From contig JAMPIT010000417.1 of NCBI GenBank assembly GCA_026261815.1, positions 6,915,501-6,979,500 on the forward strand: DNA of 64,000 nucleotides, read 5' to 3'. The translations under genes and the position numbers were made by a program. The stretch is from Monarcha castaneiventris obscurior. Its lineage: Eukaryota; Chordata; Aves; Passeriformes; Monarchidae. This document shows positions 15,101 to 23,861 of this stretch, one piece after another. Under the pieces are notes generated by a model that was not told the DNA's origin, did no database searches, and saw nothing but the letters and a program-made list of their open reading frames with translations. Position 1 is the first letter of the stretch. Every line of letters begins with the position of its first letter.

Positions 15101-17912
15101 TAACTTCTCAACTTTTCTCCCTCTTACCCGTGGCACAAATGTAAGGGGATGGAAATGACTGCTGCATAGCCTATGCTCTGGACTTCCATAAGGCCAGCAT
15201 GTCTAATGCACTTGATTACAAATGGCAGGGTGGGTAGACAAGATCTGGCACAGAATGGCTGCAAAATCCTGCCACACTTGAAAGCATGGGAAGGGCTGGA
15301 CACAATGCAGGTTGGAGGGACAGAACTAGTTTTACCTTCCTTGTCAACTCGGAAACCAAATTCATCGTAGCGGAACTCTGGCTGCTCGACAGATTCTTCT
15401 TTCTGGGAGATGTGAGGAAGGAAAACAGACATTTTCAGCAGTTTATCACTGAATAACTGAACACAGACACATGGATATTCCCCCATCCCACCACTATCCA
15501 CACTATGCCCTCTGAGCAACTAAACCCCTTGGCCCTTTAATTTTTAAAGCCTTGCACCACAGTTCCCAGCTGAGGAGATGATGCATGCCATTCCCATTTT
15601 GACTTCTCCATGGAAAAAACCTACAGATTTTCCCAGCAGGACTTGAGCTCACCATCTTAGGAAGATCAGAACTGCCCACCTGGAGGGATGGGAGGCCCTC
15701 CTCATGGACTGAGGAATATACACACACCAGCTAAAGTGGCCTTTACGGTCTGCATCACTAATACACAGCAGTCCTTCCTGTTACCTCTGCACACACACTG
15801 CAGATTCATCTTCCTGCACCACTCCATCTCCTGCCTGTTGCTCTCAAATTTCCTTTGAAAGGCAGTGGGCAAAACTGGGATTTGCACCTGTGAGGCAAGT
15901 CCTAATTACAGGCCAAAGAAACTTAAGGTCCAGGACCCAAATCTCAACCTTCCTCATCTGTGCTCATGGTTGGCATTGGGGCATATTGGGGGATACACAC
16001 TGGAGGTTACAACCAGGCTTTTTTCAGGAGTAAAAACCTACTCCTCTCTCCCCTTTCCTGCAAGCCCACCTGTGCCTCCTGTGGGGACTCTCGCAAGCAC
16101 TGCACCCGGGCAGCACCAAGAAGCAAGAAGCACTGCCCACAGAGCTCCACAAAAAGCTCTACTCTGCTTTCAGCAAACACCGTGGCTAAGTTACAAAATT
16201 CCACAGCTGCTTCCTTCCTTCCTGCTCTACCCACCTGGTGACAAGCTCGAGGCTAGCACTTCCTGCCATGCACAAGCCATCCAGAGTAGCTTGATGATGA
16301 CAGAGGCTCCCTGAGGGTGTCAACATTTTTACAGTGGCGCAACAGTTGCAAAACAGCAGGGAAATAATTTACACAAGTTTCTTTGTACTCTGCAAGATCC
16401 TCTTGCAAGAGCCAGGATGTAACCACAAAACATGTGAAGTCCCCAACCAAAGGACAGGAGGAAAAGTCTCTTTCCTTTTCCCTGTGGCTTTTAGAGACCA
16501 CCAGAAAACACCAGGATCCTCCTTACTTTTGCAGAGCCAGAGAATATCCCCACCCTGCCCCACACTGTACCTGTGTGTATTTTGCCAGGATCTCCTGAGG
16601 CCAAATGCTGGGTGTGAGTGCTGAGAAGGGACCCCCAGCAGAGGGAGTGTGATGGCCTAAACAGAAAGATATCAACACATAGCAGTGAAAACCTGGAAGA
16701 ACACCCTTGGAAGAGACACACTCAATATAGACTGCTCCAGCATGGGAAGGACTCACTCGTCAGTTTGTTGCTACTGCTACTCTAAGCACTGAGACAGCTC
16801 CCACTTCACCAAGGAAGTCAGTAATTTCAGATGGTTTTGTTCCTTATTATTGAGAAAAAGAGCCAAAAAGGCCAAATGGAGTTTCCTCTAAGAAAGTGAT
16901 TCTTAGGGAAGAGAAATAGTTGCATGGCACCATATGATCACTCACCTGCTTGGAAAACCTGTGGGATCAGCAACAAGCCAGGGGAATCACCACCAAATAA
17001 CTATTATTATTTGCCTCCTATGGACCAGGACCAGCAGCACTCCAGAGTTCCCTGAAACTCTGTCACCCAGGTACCACAATGGAAAATCAGAGCCCTCAGA
17101 AAGATGCTCAGCTGCTCCCTTTTTTCCCAGCAGGCTGGGATATTGCCAGACCTGATAGAGAGCTGCAGCAATGAAAGTATGCCTATAATATTGGTCTTTT
17201 GTGTTCAAGACAAGCACCCTTCCAGTCTCAGGTAGAGTCCCAGTGAACAGCCTCCCTTGGAACACAAGCAGACATCAAGTATTGCAACTGAAGCATTTAA
17301 ACATGTCCCAGGTCTTCTACTGTTCTATCAGCAAGACAAAGGTTTACTTGGCTTTGAAGCATTGTCTCCCCCATGATTATGTGCCCTGAAATAACCAGCT
17401 GGACCCGGAAGGAAGCCTTGGAAAAAAGTACAGGGTGGGAAAGTTGGCTTCTACAAGAAGGAGAAGACCTAGTTTTAGTAAAGCTTGTATCTCAGAAGTC
17501 CACAACTGAACTCCAGTTATTCTTCAGCATTCTGCCTGCCCTAGAGCTACCACTGTACAGCAAAAATCTCTCAGAGTCATTGTGAGCCACTCACTGTGGG
17601 GGAAATCTTGGGAGGAGAACAGAACCAAGCAAATCTTAATAAAAAATGGGGAAGGCAGACCACATTTCAACCCCTTTCTTCCTCTCTGTTCAATGGCTGA
17701 AAAAGCTTCTGCATGGTAAAAGAAGGAACTGAATTCACCCTGAGTGAAAAGGCTGCTGGGTCATGAAGTTTCCTCTCTCAGTCTGACCAGAAAGTATGTT
17801 CATGTAAAGAATGGCTCTTGGAACCAGAAACCTTTGTTATGAAGTTTCAGCTGAAAGAGCAAGCAACCAAACAAGAAGATACTGTGGCCATTTCTGTGTG
17901 CTCACCTGACAT
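67..17912 (-). CDS. SGSM3: SGSM3 (small G protein signaling modulator 3; TBC-SH3-RUN RabGAP), coding region lacking only the last exon
   Basis: Twenty coding exons join in phase into 726 codons with no stop: 17906-17912, 16571-16656, 15336-15402, 13749-13957, 13497-13604, 12545-12688, 11965-12160, 11610-11755, 10453-10680, 9542-9596, 5795-5922, 5335-5490, 4738-4792, 4277-4326, 2862-3014, 2693-2763, 2326-2374, 2032-2117, 1549-1671, 67-127. Every intron inside the window is GT-AG. The human protein is about 749 aa, so roughly 25 C-terminal residues lie beyond position 1. Order of domains: TBC (about 110-305) with both catalytic fingers (IEKDLLR, Arg166; YCQ, Gln203), SH3 (about 486-545), RUN (about 555-715). 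Known family role (also called CIP85, MAP, RUTBC3): cytoplasmic GAP-like regulator of Rab/Rap signalling that binds connexin-43 through SH3, promotes its turnover, and associates with merlin. The start ATG is supported by an in-frame TGA 11 codons upstream. Identification rests on remembered human sequence, but identity is high throughout. Confidence 0.97.
128..1548 (-). other. SGSM3: SGSM3 intron 20
   Basis: A 1.4-kb moderately GC-rich intron. The open frames in it, up to 167 codons on the minus strand, resemble no family I know and lack splice continuity with the gene. I see no repeat or RNA gene in it. Confidence 0.85.
1549..1671 (-). CDS. SGSM3: SGSM3 exon 20 (residues 665-706), end of RUN domain
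   Basis: T completes Asn665 (AA|T). The exon encodes [14 protein letters not shown], then [15 protein letters not shown], and ends CTG AG|GTGAGT. This is the C-terminal helix region of the RUN domain, strongly conserved with human. Confidence 0.95.
2032..2117 (-). CDS. SGSM3: SGSM3 exon 19 (residues 637-665), RUN domain
   Basis: Encodes [20 protein letters not shown] followed by RSLICVGL and the first two bases of Asn665. Acceptor CTGCAG, donor AA|GTGAGT. Human has [16 protein letters not shown] here. Confidence 0.95.
2326..2374 (-). CDS. SGSM3: SGSM3 exon 18 (residues 620-636), RUN domain
   Basis: G completes Arg620, then [16 protein letters not shown], ending CGG|GTGAGT. A 49-bp exon that matches the corresponding human segment residue for residue as I recall it. 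Confidence 0.95.
2693..2763 (-). CDS. SGSM3: SGSM3 exon 17 (residues 597-620), RUN domain
   Basis: Encodes [20 protein letters not shown] and KTY, ending with AG of Arg620 before GTCTGT. The 98-bp intron separating it from exon 16 is among the shortest in the gene. Confidence 0.94.
2862..3014 (-). CDS. SGSM3: SGSM3 exon 16 (residues 546-596), start of RUN domain
   Basis: Encodes [40 protein letters not shown] and [11 protein letters not shown]. This is the N-terminal part of the RUN domain, where small-GTPase contacts are expected. In phase at both ends (CAG|TAC; GAG|GTGAGA). Confidence 0.96.
3015..4276 (-). other. SGSM3: SGSM3 intron 15
   Basis: A 1.26-kb intron. Apart from T-rich runs near 4205-4270 I see no structured element. 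Confidence 0.8.
4277..4326 (-). CDS. SGSM3: SGSM3 exon 15 (residues 529-545), end of SH3
   Basis: GT completes Gly529, then [25 protein letters not shown] is the conserved last strands and 3-10 helix of an SH3 fold, with the proline that lines the ligand groove (Pro532). Donor GAG|GTACTT. Confidence 0.95.
4738..4792 (-). CDS. SGSM3: SGSM3 exon 14 (residues 511-529), SH3 core
   Basis: Encodes [18 protein letters not shown] plus the first base of Gly529. Trp520 is the conserved SH3 tryptophan that binds proline-rich ligands such as the connexin-43 tail. Confidence 0.95.
5335..5490 (-). CDS. SGSM3: SGSM3 exon 13 (residues 459-510), linker and SH3 start
   Basis: [20 protein letters not shown], a basic [10 protein letters not shown] stretch, then [15 protein letters not shown] (the ALYDY motif and acidic RT loop of an SH3) and RKNDIIT. 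The basic cluster just before the SH3 could be an electrostatic membrane or partner contact (inference). Confidence 0.96.
5795..5922 (-). CDS. SGSM3: SGSM3 exon 12 (residues 416-458)
   Basis: GG completes Gly416, then [20 protein letters not shown] and [23 protein letters not shown] helical, probably coiled-coil linker between the TBC domain and SH3. Donor ATT|GTGAGT. Confidence 0.95.
5923..9541 (-). other. SGSM3: SGSM3 intron 11
   Basis: A 3.6-kb AT-rich intron, the second largest of the gene. It contains a CR1 3'-end fragment near 7.9-8.04 kb. Elsewhere I see no gene, RNA or repeat that I recognise. Confidence 0.85.
7912..8042 (+). mobile_element. CR1 LINE 3'-terminal fragment, degraded
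   Basis: The plus strand reads ...CTGACCAACCTGATCTAG..., then a GAGGTCTCTTCTAA segment and TGTGATTCTATGAC. These follow the order of the CR1 3' end, which finishes in ATTCTATGATTCT-type repeats. Only about 130 bp is recognisable and the 5' limit is uncertain. The element is opposite in orientation to SGSM3. Confidence 0.6.
9542..9596 (-). CDS. SGSM3: SGSM3 exon 11 (residues 398-416)
   Basis: Encodes [18 protein letters not shown] plus one base of Gly416. The RRRTQRRKS basic run could serve as a nuclear-localisation-like or phosphorylation site (inference). It is conserved with human [12 protein letters not shown]. Confidence 0.95.
10453..10680 (-). CDS. SGSM3: SGSM3 exon 10 (residues 322-397)
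   Basis: The largest coding exon, 76 codons: [60 protein letters not shown], ending NNLSK|GTGAGT. It follows the TBC core and is all-helical in character. Confidence 0.96.
11293..11326. repeat. (TTTAGG)n hexamer repeat
   Basis: Five consecutive hexamers, four GGTTTA and one GGCTTA, inside SGSM3 intron 9. The unit differs from the vertebrate telomere unit TTAGGG, so this is a short microsatellite, not interstitial telomere. Confidence 0.85.
11610..11755 (-). CDS. SGSM3: SGSM3 exon 9 (residues 273-321), TBC C-terminal half
   Basis: AG completes Glu273, then [40 protein letters not shown] and [18 protein letters not shown] is a hallmark late-TBC motif. The His in VVHIK is Asp in the human protein as I recall it. 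Confidence 0.96.
11965..12160 (-). CDS. SGSM3: SGSM3 exon 8 (residues 208-273), TBC core
   Basis: [65 protein letters not shown] plus one base of Glu273. This is the helical core of the TBC RabGAP fold. Donor ATT G|GTAAGA. Confidence 0.97.
12545..12688 (-). CDS. SGSM3: SGSM3 exon 7 (residues 160-207), TBC catalytic fingers
   Basis: Contains both TBC dual-finger motifs: IEKDLLRT (IxxDxxR, arginine finger Arg166) and IGYCQGTGM (YxQ, glutamine finger Gln203). Both are intact, so Rab-GTP hydrolysis activity is expected to be retained. In phase at both ends (CAG|ATT; ATG|GTAACC). Confidence 0.97.
13497..13604 (-). CDS. SGSM3: SGSM3 exon 6 (residues 124-159), TBC N-terminal part
   Basis: [20 protein letters not shown] and [16 protein letters not shown]. 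Together with the preceding GIPHSMRPQ this is the conserved opening of the TBC domain. Confidence 0.96.
13749..13957 (-). CDS. SGSM3: SGSM3 exon 5 (residues 54-123)
   Basis: AT completes Asp54, then a variable stretch [20 protein letters not shown], followed by conserved [30 protein letters not shown] and [19 protein letters not shown] leading into the TBC domain. The variable part differs most from human. Confidence 0.96.
13958..15335 (-). other. SGSM3: SGSM3 intron 4
   Basis: A 1.38-kb intron with nothing recognisable beyond its splice sites (exon 4 G|GTAAAA; acceptor GCAG|AT). Confidence 0.8.
15336..15402 (-). CDS. SGSM3: SGSM3 exon 4 (residues 32-54)
   Basis: [22 protein letters not shown] plus one base of Asp54. 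The [10 protein letters not shown] block near the N-terminus is conserved in SGSM3. Confidence 0.95.
15403..16570 (-). other. SGSM3: SGSM3 intron 3
   Basis: A 1.17-kb intron. The long plus-strand open frame near 15865-16314 has no recognisable domain. Nothing else is seen. Confidence 0.8.
16571..16656 (-). CDS. SGSM3: SGSM3 exon 3 (residues 3-31)
   Basis: GC completes Gly3, then [20 protein letters not shown] and EILAKYTQ. Matches the human N-terminus (MSGSHTP...[13 protein letters not shown]) apart from the first few residues. Donor CAG|GTACAG. Confidence 0.95.
16657..17905 (-). other. SGSM3: SGSM3 intron 2
   Basis: A 1.25-kb intron with no recognised element. Confidence 0.8.
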
Positions 17913-17988
17913 TGCACTAGGCAAGGCTGAGTGGCACAGGTGTCAGCAGGTCCAGAAATGCTGTCCACAGAGGTGAGATGTTACTCTC
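17906..17988 (-). CDS. SGSM3: SGSM3 exon 2: 5' leader and initiation codon
   Basis: Acceptor at 17989-17990 (ATAACAG|GAGAG) opens an 83-bp exon. The ATG is at 17912-17910, followed by TCA and the first base of Gly3, then GTGAGC. An in-frame TGA at 17945-17943 (11 codons upstream) excludes any N-terminal extension through this exon. Context GCAATGT has a purine at -3. Coding part is 17906-17912, the rest is 5' UTR. Confidence 0.88.
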
Positions 17989-20803
17989 CTGTTATAAAAA
18001 GAAAAAAAAGGGTGATGAGAGAATTCAAGTAGCATCTAAGAACATGGTGAGGGACTGACAGACCCCTCACACAAAACTTCCTCATGTGAAAAATAAATTC
18101 CTAAGTATTTAAGTTCCACCCCCACAAGAAATAAATTCCAGAGACTGGAATTTCCTTTTGGTTTCATACCTACTGACCAGCTAGAAAGAGCACACTGTCA
18201 TTTGCCAAATTTCTTGTGAAAATAACAGCATTCCTGGTTGAAAGAATGTCAAAAAACAAGTCAACTTTTACCACCTTTTCCATTGCATATTGTGAGTCCT
18301 GTATTTAATTATGTAAACTAAAAAAACACACCATACATCATCATTCTCTGAAGACACTAACCATGAAGAAGGGACAGGAATGGTGAAAAAGGTTTAAGAG
18401 GGTATCATTAGATGCAATAAGTCCAAAAGAGATTTTTGGAGTAGCACCAGGAATAAAGTGTGTAGGGCTGTGGACAACTCCCTGAAGGATGTGGATGTGG
18501 ACAAAATGCTATCAAGTACCTCTGCAATGAGTCAGGAACCAGGCTGCTCTGAACTAAATCAGGGGATAGAGCTCCCCTTCTTGCTTTCCCGACACCAGTT
18601 AGCAGCAGAATTTTATGGGGATTTCTATGGGGATTTCCAGGAAAACAATGGAATAGTTCAGTAATCAAAGAGAGAGATTCTGGACTTTTAAGATCAGCCT
18701 TACAATTCACGTGTGGGAGACAGCAAGAGCCACCTCTACCAAGCAGATAAAGCCAGTGTTGGGATATATCAGTCACTCACACTTCCTTGGGAAAGAACCT
18801 GGAAGAAACTAACATTTGCACATCTAGGATGGTTTTTCCAGCTTCCCTTTTCAGTAAAGCTGCTTATAACTGTAAGGTGCTAAAAGAAGGAACCCCAGGG
18901 ATTCATCCCACAAGTTGTTTCACAGTGCTGATTAGTACAAGGTTATATTGCCTTTGCATCTCAGTGAGCTTTCCAGTGAGCACTTGCAGCCAGGAAGTGA
19001 CCTGCTACAGCACTCCAGGATAAGGAGCTGTACAACACTGCAAAGCATAAAAAACATCTGCGTCTGGGAACACAAATGATAAGGTTTCCTCCTCACAGAT
19101 TTAAACAGCTCTCTGCCAGAGAAAGGCCAGCATGGATAGACAGACACTCTGTTCCATTCTGACACCAACTCATAGGGCAAAAAGAATAACAAAGAAACAA
19201 ACAAAAAAATAAAATCTAACTTTTGTTTCTGAGAAGTAATGTTGTCCACAGGATGGTCAGTTGCATATCCACCAGTTCTGCAAACATTTGTCTGTTCTTC
19301 CCGTCACTCTAGGCCCATTTGTTCCCTTAGCACCAGCTCTTCTGTTAGTAGTTGAAGACATAACAATTACCAAATGAGCATCTGCATGCTCATATTACAA
19401 GGGAACACACACAGCGTGCACCCCAAGCAGGTAAATTGGCTGACAGTACTTACTTTCCTTTCAGCATCACTGTGAATGTATTTTGATGCTTTTTTCACTG
19501 CCTTGCAACCATGGCTGCTCAGTTCCTGAGCCTGCAAGGTGTCCTTCTCCTCTGTCTGCTCTCAGCCCAGTTAACCCTGTTTCCAATGACTTTTATTAGG
19601 AATGCAGTCACCACGTGGTACATCTGCCACACTTCTCATTGCCTGTGCGCCGAATCCAGCCTGAGTGCCTCAAGCCTGTGAGTAGGGATTCCCCTCAGCC
19701 ATTATTAACCTTCACTGCAGGCACAACCACTGCTGACCCAACCTGCTGAGGGGGAGCCAGGCCAGGGTGTCAGCCATGGGGCTGAGAAAAAAACCTCATA
19801 ATAAGGGAATTAACCACACTGCTTGGAAACAGGGCAGGAGAGTGCTGAGTGAGTCCCTCCTTGTCCTAAGACAGGTGTAGCAGATGGAACACCTTCCCTT
19901 GTCCACGTCATCACACACCAGCCTCCGCCTTGCCGGGGTTCCCTCCCCTGCCTGCTCTCCTGTCCCTGACATTACAGCACTGAACTTGGTGGGCAGGTTT
20001 TTCCTGCCCCTGGTTCCCATAGAAACCTTCCTGCAAGCACCCATCTGTGACAGAGCCCAGAGAGAGCGTGAGGCTTACCTTGCTGCTGGTGTGGCTGTGC
20101 AGAAGGGCAGGGTGAGAGGCATGAATCACACCAAGGGAAGGCTCCTGCTGTGGCTCATGGAGACACTGCCCTGGGCACTGCCCACAGGGCCAGATGTCTC
20201 CAAGAGAAGGTGCTGAGGCCACTACCCCAGCCCTTCCAGCATCACAGGAACTGGGAAGAAGGTTCCCTGACACTGCCAGGCACCACCTAGTGTGAGCCAG
20301 GAGGAGGAGGAGGTTATCTGGTATATGGGAATGACATAGTATGGTCTTTCCTTTGACTGAGGGATATAAACCTAAAGCAACTCTCAAGCTCTCCTAGCCA
20401 GGAGATAGCAACTAACAAAAGGGGCTCCACAAAGCTTATGAAACCACATGTGTGAAACTGCTGTATTAGTTGCAGTGAACACACTTTCGAAAACAAGCAA
20501 CGGTAAGAAATACAAAGGAAAAAACACACCAGATCCAACAAATATTAGTGGCAACTCCCAAACCCTCAGTACTACAAAATTAAAACCAGTTTCACCCACA
20601 CATCTCCCAAATATAAAGGCAATTTAAGTTTCTTGTAAGAAGCAATTTTGGTCACACAACAGGTAGTCTTCACATTTTGAAAGAAATGTACTTTTTGCTA
20701 AAATGCAAGTGATACTTGTTATTCACAGATTTACTTTTTGAACTCAGAATCCAAAACAAATCACACCACCACTGATTCCAGCCTGCTAGAAAACAGGTGT
20801 AAT

Positions 20804-20845
20804 GAATGTACCTGAATGTACCTTTTTCAGGTGTACCTGAAAAAG
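20804..20845. repeat. Tandem 10-mer leading into an 11-bp inverted repeat
   Basis: GAATGTACCT occurs twice in tandem (20804-20823). It runs into CTTTTTCAGGT (20822-20832), a GT spacer, and the exact reverse complement ACCTGAAAAAG (20835-20845). Confidence 0.9.
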
Positions 20846-21087
20846 AAAACTGCAAAGGAAGCACGCAGTCAGCATCAGGAGCAACCACTTGAAGAACTCT
20901 ACCTGCAACACTTTTGTTGGAGTTGCAAACACACACCGTGCAGGATTATATCCAATTAGTTTATTTTCTAGTGTAGGTGTCCTTTAGAAACTGATGTTTG
21001 CAAAGGAGTCCTGCAAATTTACTTCCACTTGGCAATTCTGTGCCTCGTCCGGACACACTGGCTCTTCCCCACAGCCACAGTATGAGA

Positions 21088-21115
21088 GATTTCAATTACC
21101 TGATTTCAATTACCT
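21088..21115. repeat. Tandem duplication of a 14-mer
   Basis: GATTTCAATTACCT is present twice back to back inside SGSM3 intron 1. Confidence 0.9.
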
Positions 21116-21318
21116 CCTGGCAAACACCAGATAGCAATCTCCTGCTGTCTGTGTTTTACTCACTTGGCCTTTTATGCCACGTGATCTCCACCCAAGCCTT
21201 TGGTGGTAGTGCTTGGATGTGCTAAGCACAAAATGATGCTGTCTGGAGCCTTTCAGTAGGATCTTTATTTTGGGACAGAAACTCCTTCCCAGGAGTGTTC
21301 TTCCCCCACTGATTTTAG

Positions 21319-21340
21319 CAACAACAACAACAACAACAAA
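21319..21340. repeat. (CAA)n microsatellite
   Basis: About six to seven consecutive CAA units on the plus strand, followed by an A run, in SGSM3 intron 1. Confidence 0.9.
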
Positions 21341-23810
21341 AAAAGGATCCACCAAAAAGGCAACATACCTCTAGCAGACTGTGCAGAAGACAAACATTTT
21401 ACCAAGCAATGTTTTTGTATCCTGAGAACTTTACAACCAGTAACTATGCAGGAGCCTCCACTGAGTACCATCAGAAGGAGCAGAACGAGCATAACAATCC
21501 TTTCTAAAATAATTTTCATCCACCGTTACAAGAACTGCACCTACGTTCTGATGGTTACAACACCTCTTCTGACAGTAAGCTAGCATGGGAAAAACTGTTT
21601 TCCTTTATGCTTAATGAACAGAAAGCAACAGTGTATGCAGTAAATCCCACTGCCACCTCTGGACTGTCAGCTGGTTTCCACTGCTCTCTATTCTCTTCCT
21701 TTATTAAGAAAAAAAGCTTTGGAAGAGAGAAAAGTGATTGAAAGTCACAGTAGCCATCAGGAAGCTATGCACTTCGGTGTAGTTGTAGAAGCCTCTTCCT
21801 ACTCAGCTTTTGAAATCCCAAGTAGGTTGGATCCACTTTAACATCTCCCTCTCTCAGAAATCAGACGAAGGCTCTGCATGAATCAGGCAGTTCCATTTAA
21901 TTCTCTCACAACCAGAAAACTTATATTTTCCAAATTAAAATCCTGACTTGATCAATGAAACATCCAAGGGAAACTCTTAGCAGGATGCCCTTGGCCTTCC
22001 TTCCCTTCCCCCATCAGTGTCTCCCTCAGGTCAGGCAAAGGCATATCCTGGAGCTGCAAATGCCATTAGTCCACAAGTCAATATTTGCTTTGCACACAGA
22101 GTCAGAAGAAAACTCCAGCTTCACAAATACCTAAGTGAGCAAAGCACAGCCACACACCCAACCAAGGGGCGGACAAGACGCAGAGAATTCCTAGCCCTCA
22201 CACCCCGGCTTTGTAAAAAATGTGGAATCCCACACAGACACTGACACACCCCAGCTCCTGGTTAAGGAGTCAATATGGTGTTAGTGAACCTGGCTCATTC
22301 CAAACTTTTTCTGTGAGGGTTACAAACCACAGCCAGCCTCGCATTGCTTTGGGTGTTGAGCAACACATACAAATGCAGGCTGGAGGTGGCCTTCATGCTT
22401 CCTCTCGACAACCTGACTGGGAATGAAGAGCTGGGAACTTTAACCGCCCTCAGCCCACTTCCTTGTGGCACTGGAAGTGAACCAGAGATACACCAAAAGC
22501 CTAGGACAGGTCTCAAAAGGGGGATGCAAGACCTGGAGAGCAGCAAGGGGGAGGCTTGCAGAGCCAGGTGGACAGGCAGGCAGGAGGGCAAGCTGCTGAC
22601 AGGTTATGCCAGTGACTGCAGAGGCACCGCCCAGGACTCCAGTGCTGCCCAGTCACCAACCGGGGATCACATACTGACAGCAGGAAAGTGTTTCCTCCCA
22701 GCTGCCTCAGGGCACTACTAAAGCAACACAGACAGCAAAAGGTAAACTGGAACTCTGTGTCTCCTGCCAGAAAGCACCTTGTAGATTCCCGGCCTCTTTG
22801 GAAATGCAATTCAGTGTAGAAATGTAACTAAAAGGTACTTCCATGCAACAGTTCTGCTCCTTGCACTGCTTGGTGTCCAGCAATGCCCACTGCAATGGGA
22901 GAGAGCCCCAGGGAGCTGAAGCTGCTGAACCATTGTCAGTTGACACAAAAGGAACGAAACAGTAACTTTCAGCTTTGTTCCCACTGCATCTCCATTTTGA
23001 AAAAAAGGATGTGAAAAAGTGGAATCCTGCTTATGCATTGGACAGACAGACCACAGATGGACTTCCTGATCACAGTTCAGTGTGTCAAATTTGTCTCAGA
23101 AAGCCCCCTACATAACACCTACTTATGTAGAATGCGGATGTCTCCTACAAATCAGCAGATATTTTATTTCCAGAGCAGAACTGCCTTTTATTTACCTGGT
23201 TCCAAAGCAAACAGCTTGCCAGCTCAGCATGAACTGCACCTCTGTGGAGAACCTCTTGTTAGCCAAGACCCTTGGGATCAGAGAAGGAGGAGTTTCCCCT
23301 TTCCCAGTACTCCCATTATTTGAGTGGTGAAAAGATACGTGACAGGAATACAGAGTGCTCCTTGCAACTCACACAGGAGGATTACAGTTGAGTACAGGAA
23401 CAACAGTTTTGGGGTTTTCTATCTACATCAAATGGGGTTAGAAAAAAGAGGCCAGGATACAAACTAGTATGGTGTTCACCCTTTCTGCACTGCAAAATTC
23501 TCCTTGCTTCCAACACAGAGGCAAGAAAACCCATATGTGCCAAAAAAGGCAGGCCTGCAGTCACTCTAGTTTTCAAGACTTAGGGTAAAGGCAATTCTAT
23601 GTTAGACACCACCAAAGGTTTCTGATTAGTGTCTAAGGAGACCCCAAACATATCTTCCATGAGAGTCAAGTACTGCACAATAAATGGGCACTTTCACCCA
23701 AATAAGCACAGTGCAGAACCAGGACACTTCTATAGCTCTACAGAAATTTGTTTTCCAAAAATATTTTCAGAAGAGTTTTTTACCTTCTGGTCCATTGCAA
23801 GACTGCCAAC

Positions 23811-23813
23811 TAT

Positions 23814-23844
<31 letters not shown>

Positions 23845-23861
23845 TTTTATTTATTTATTTT
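23811..23861. repeat. (TTTA)n microsatellite
   Basis: About 50 bp of TTTA repeats with one extra T near 23846. Length polymorphism between individuals is likely. Confidence 0.95.
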
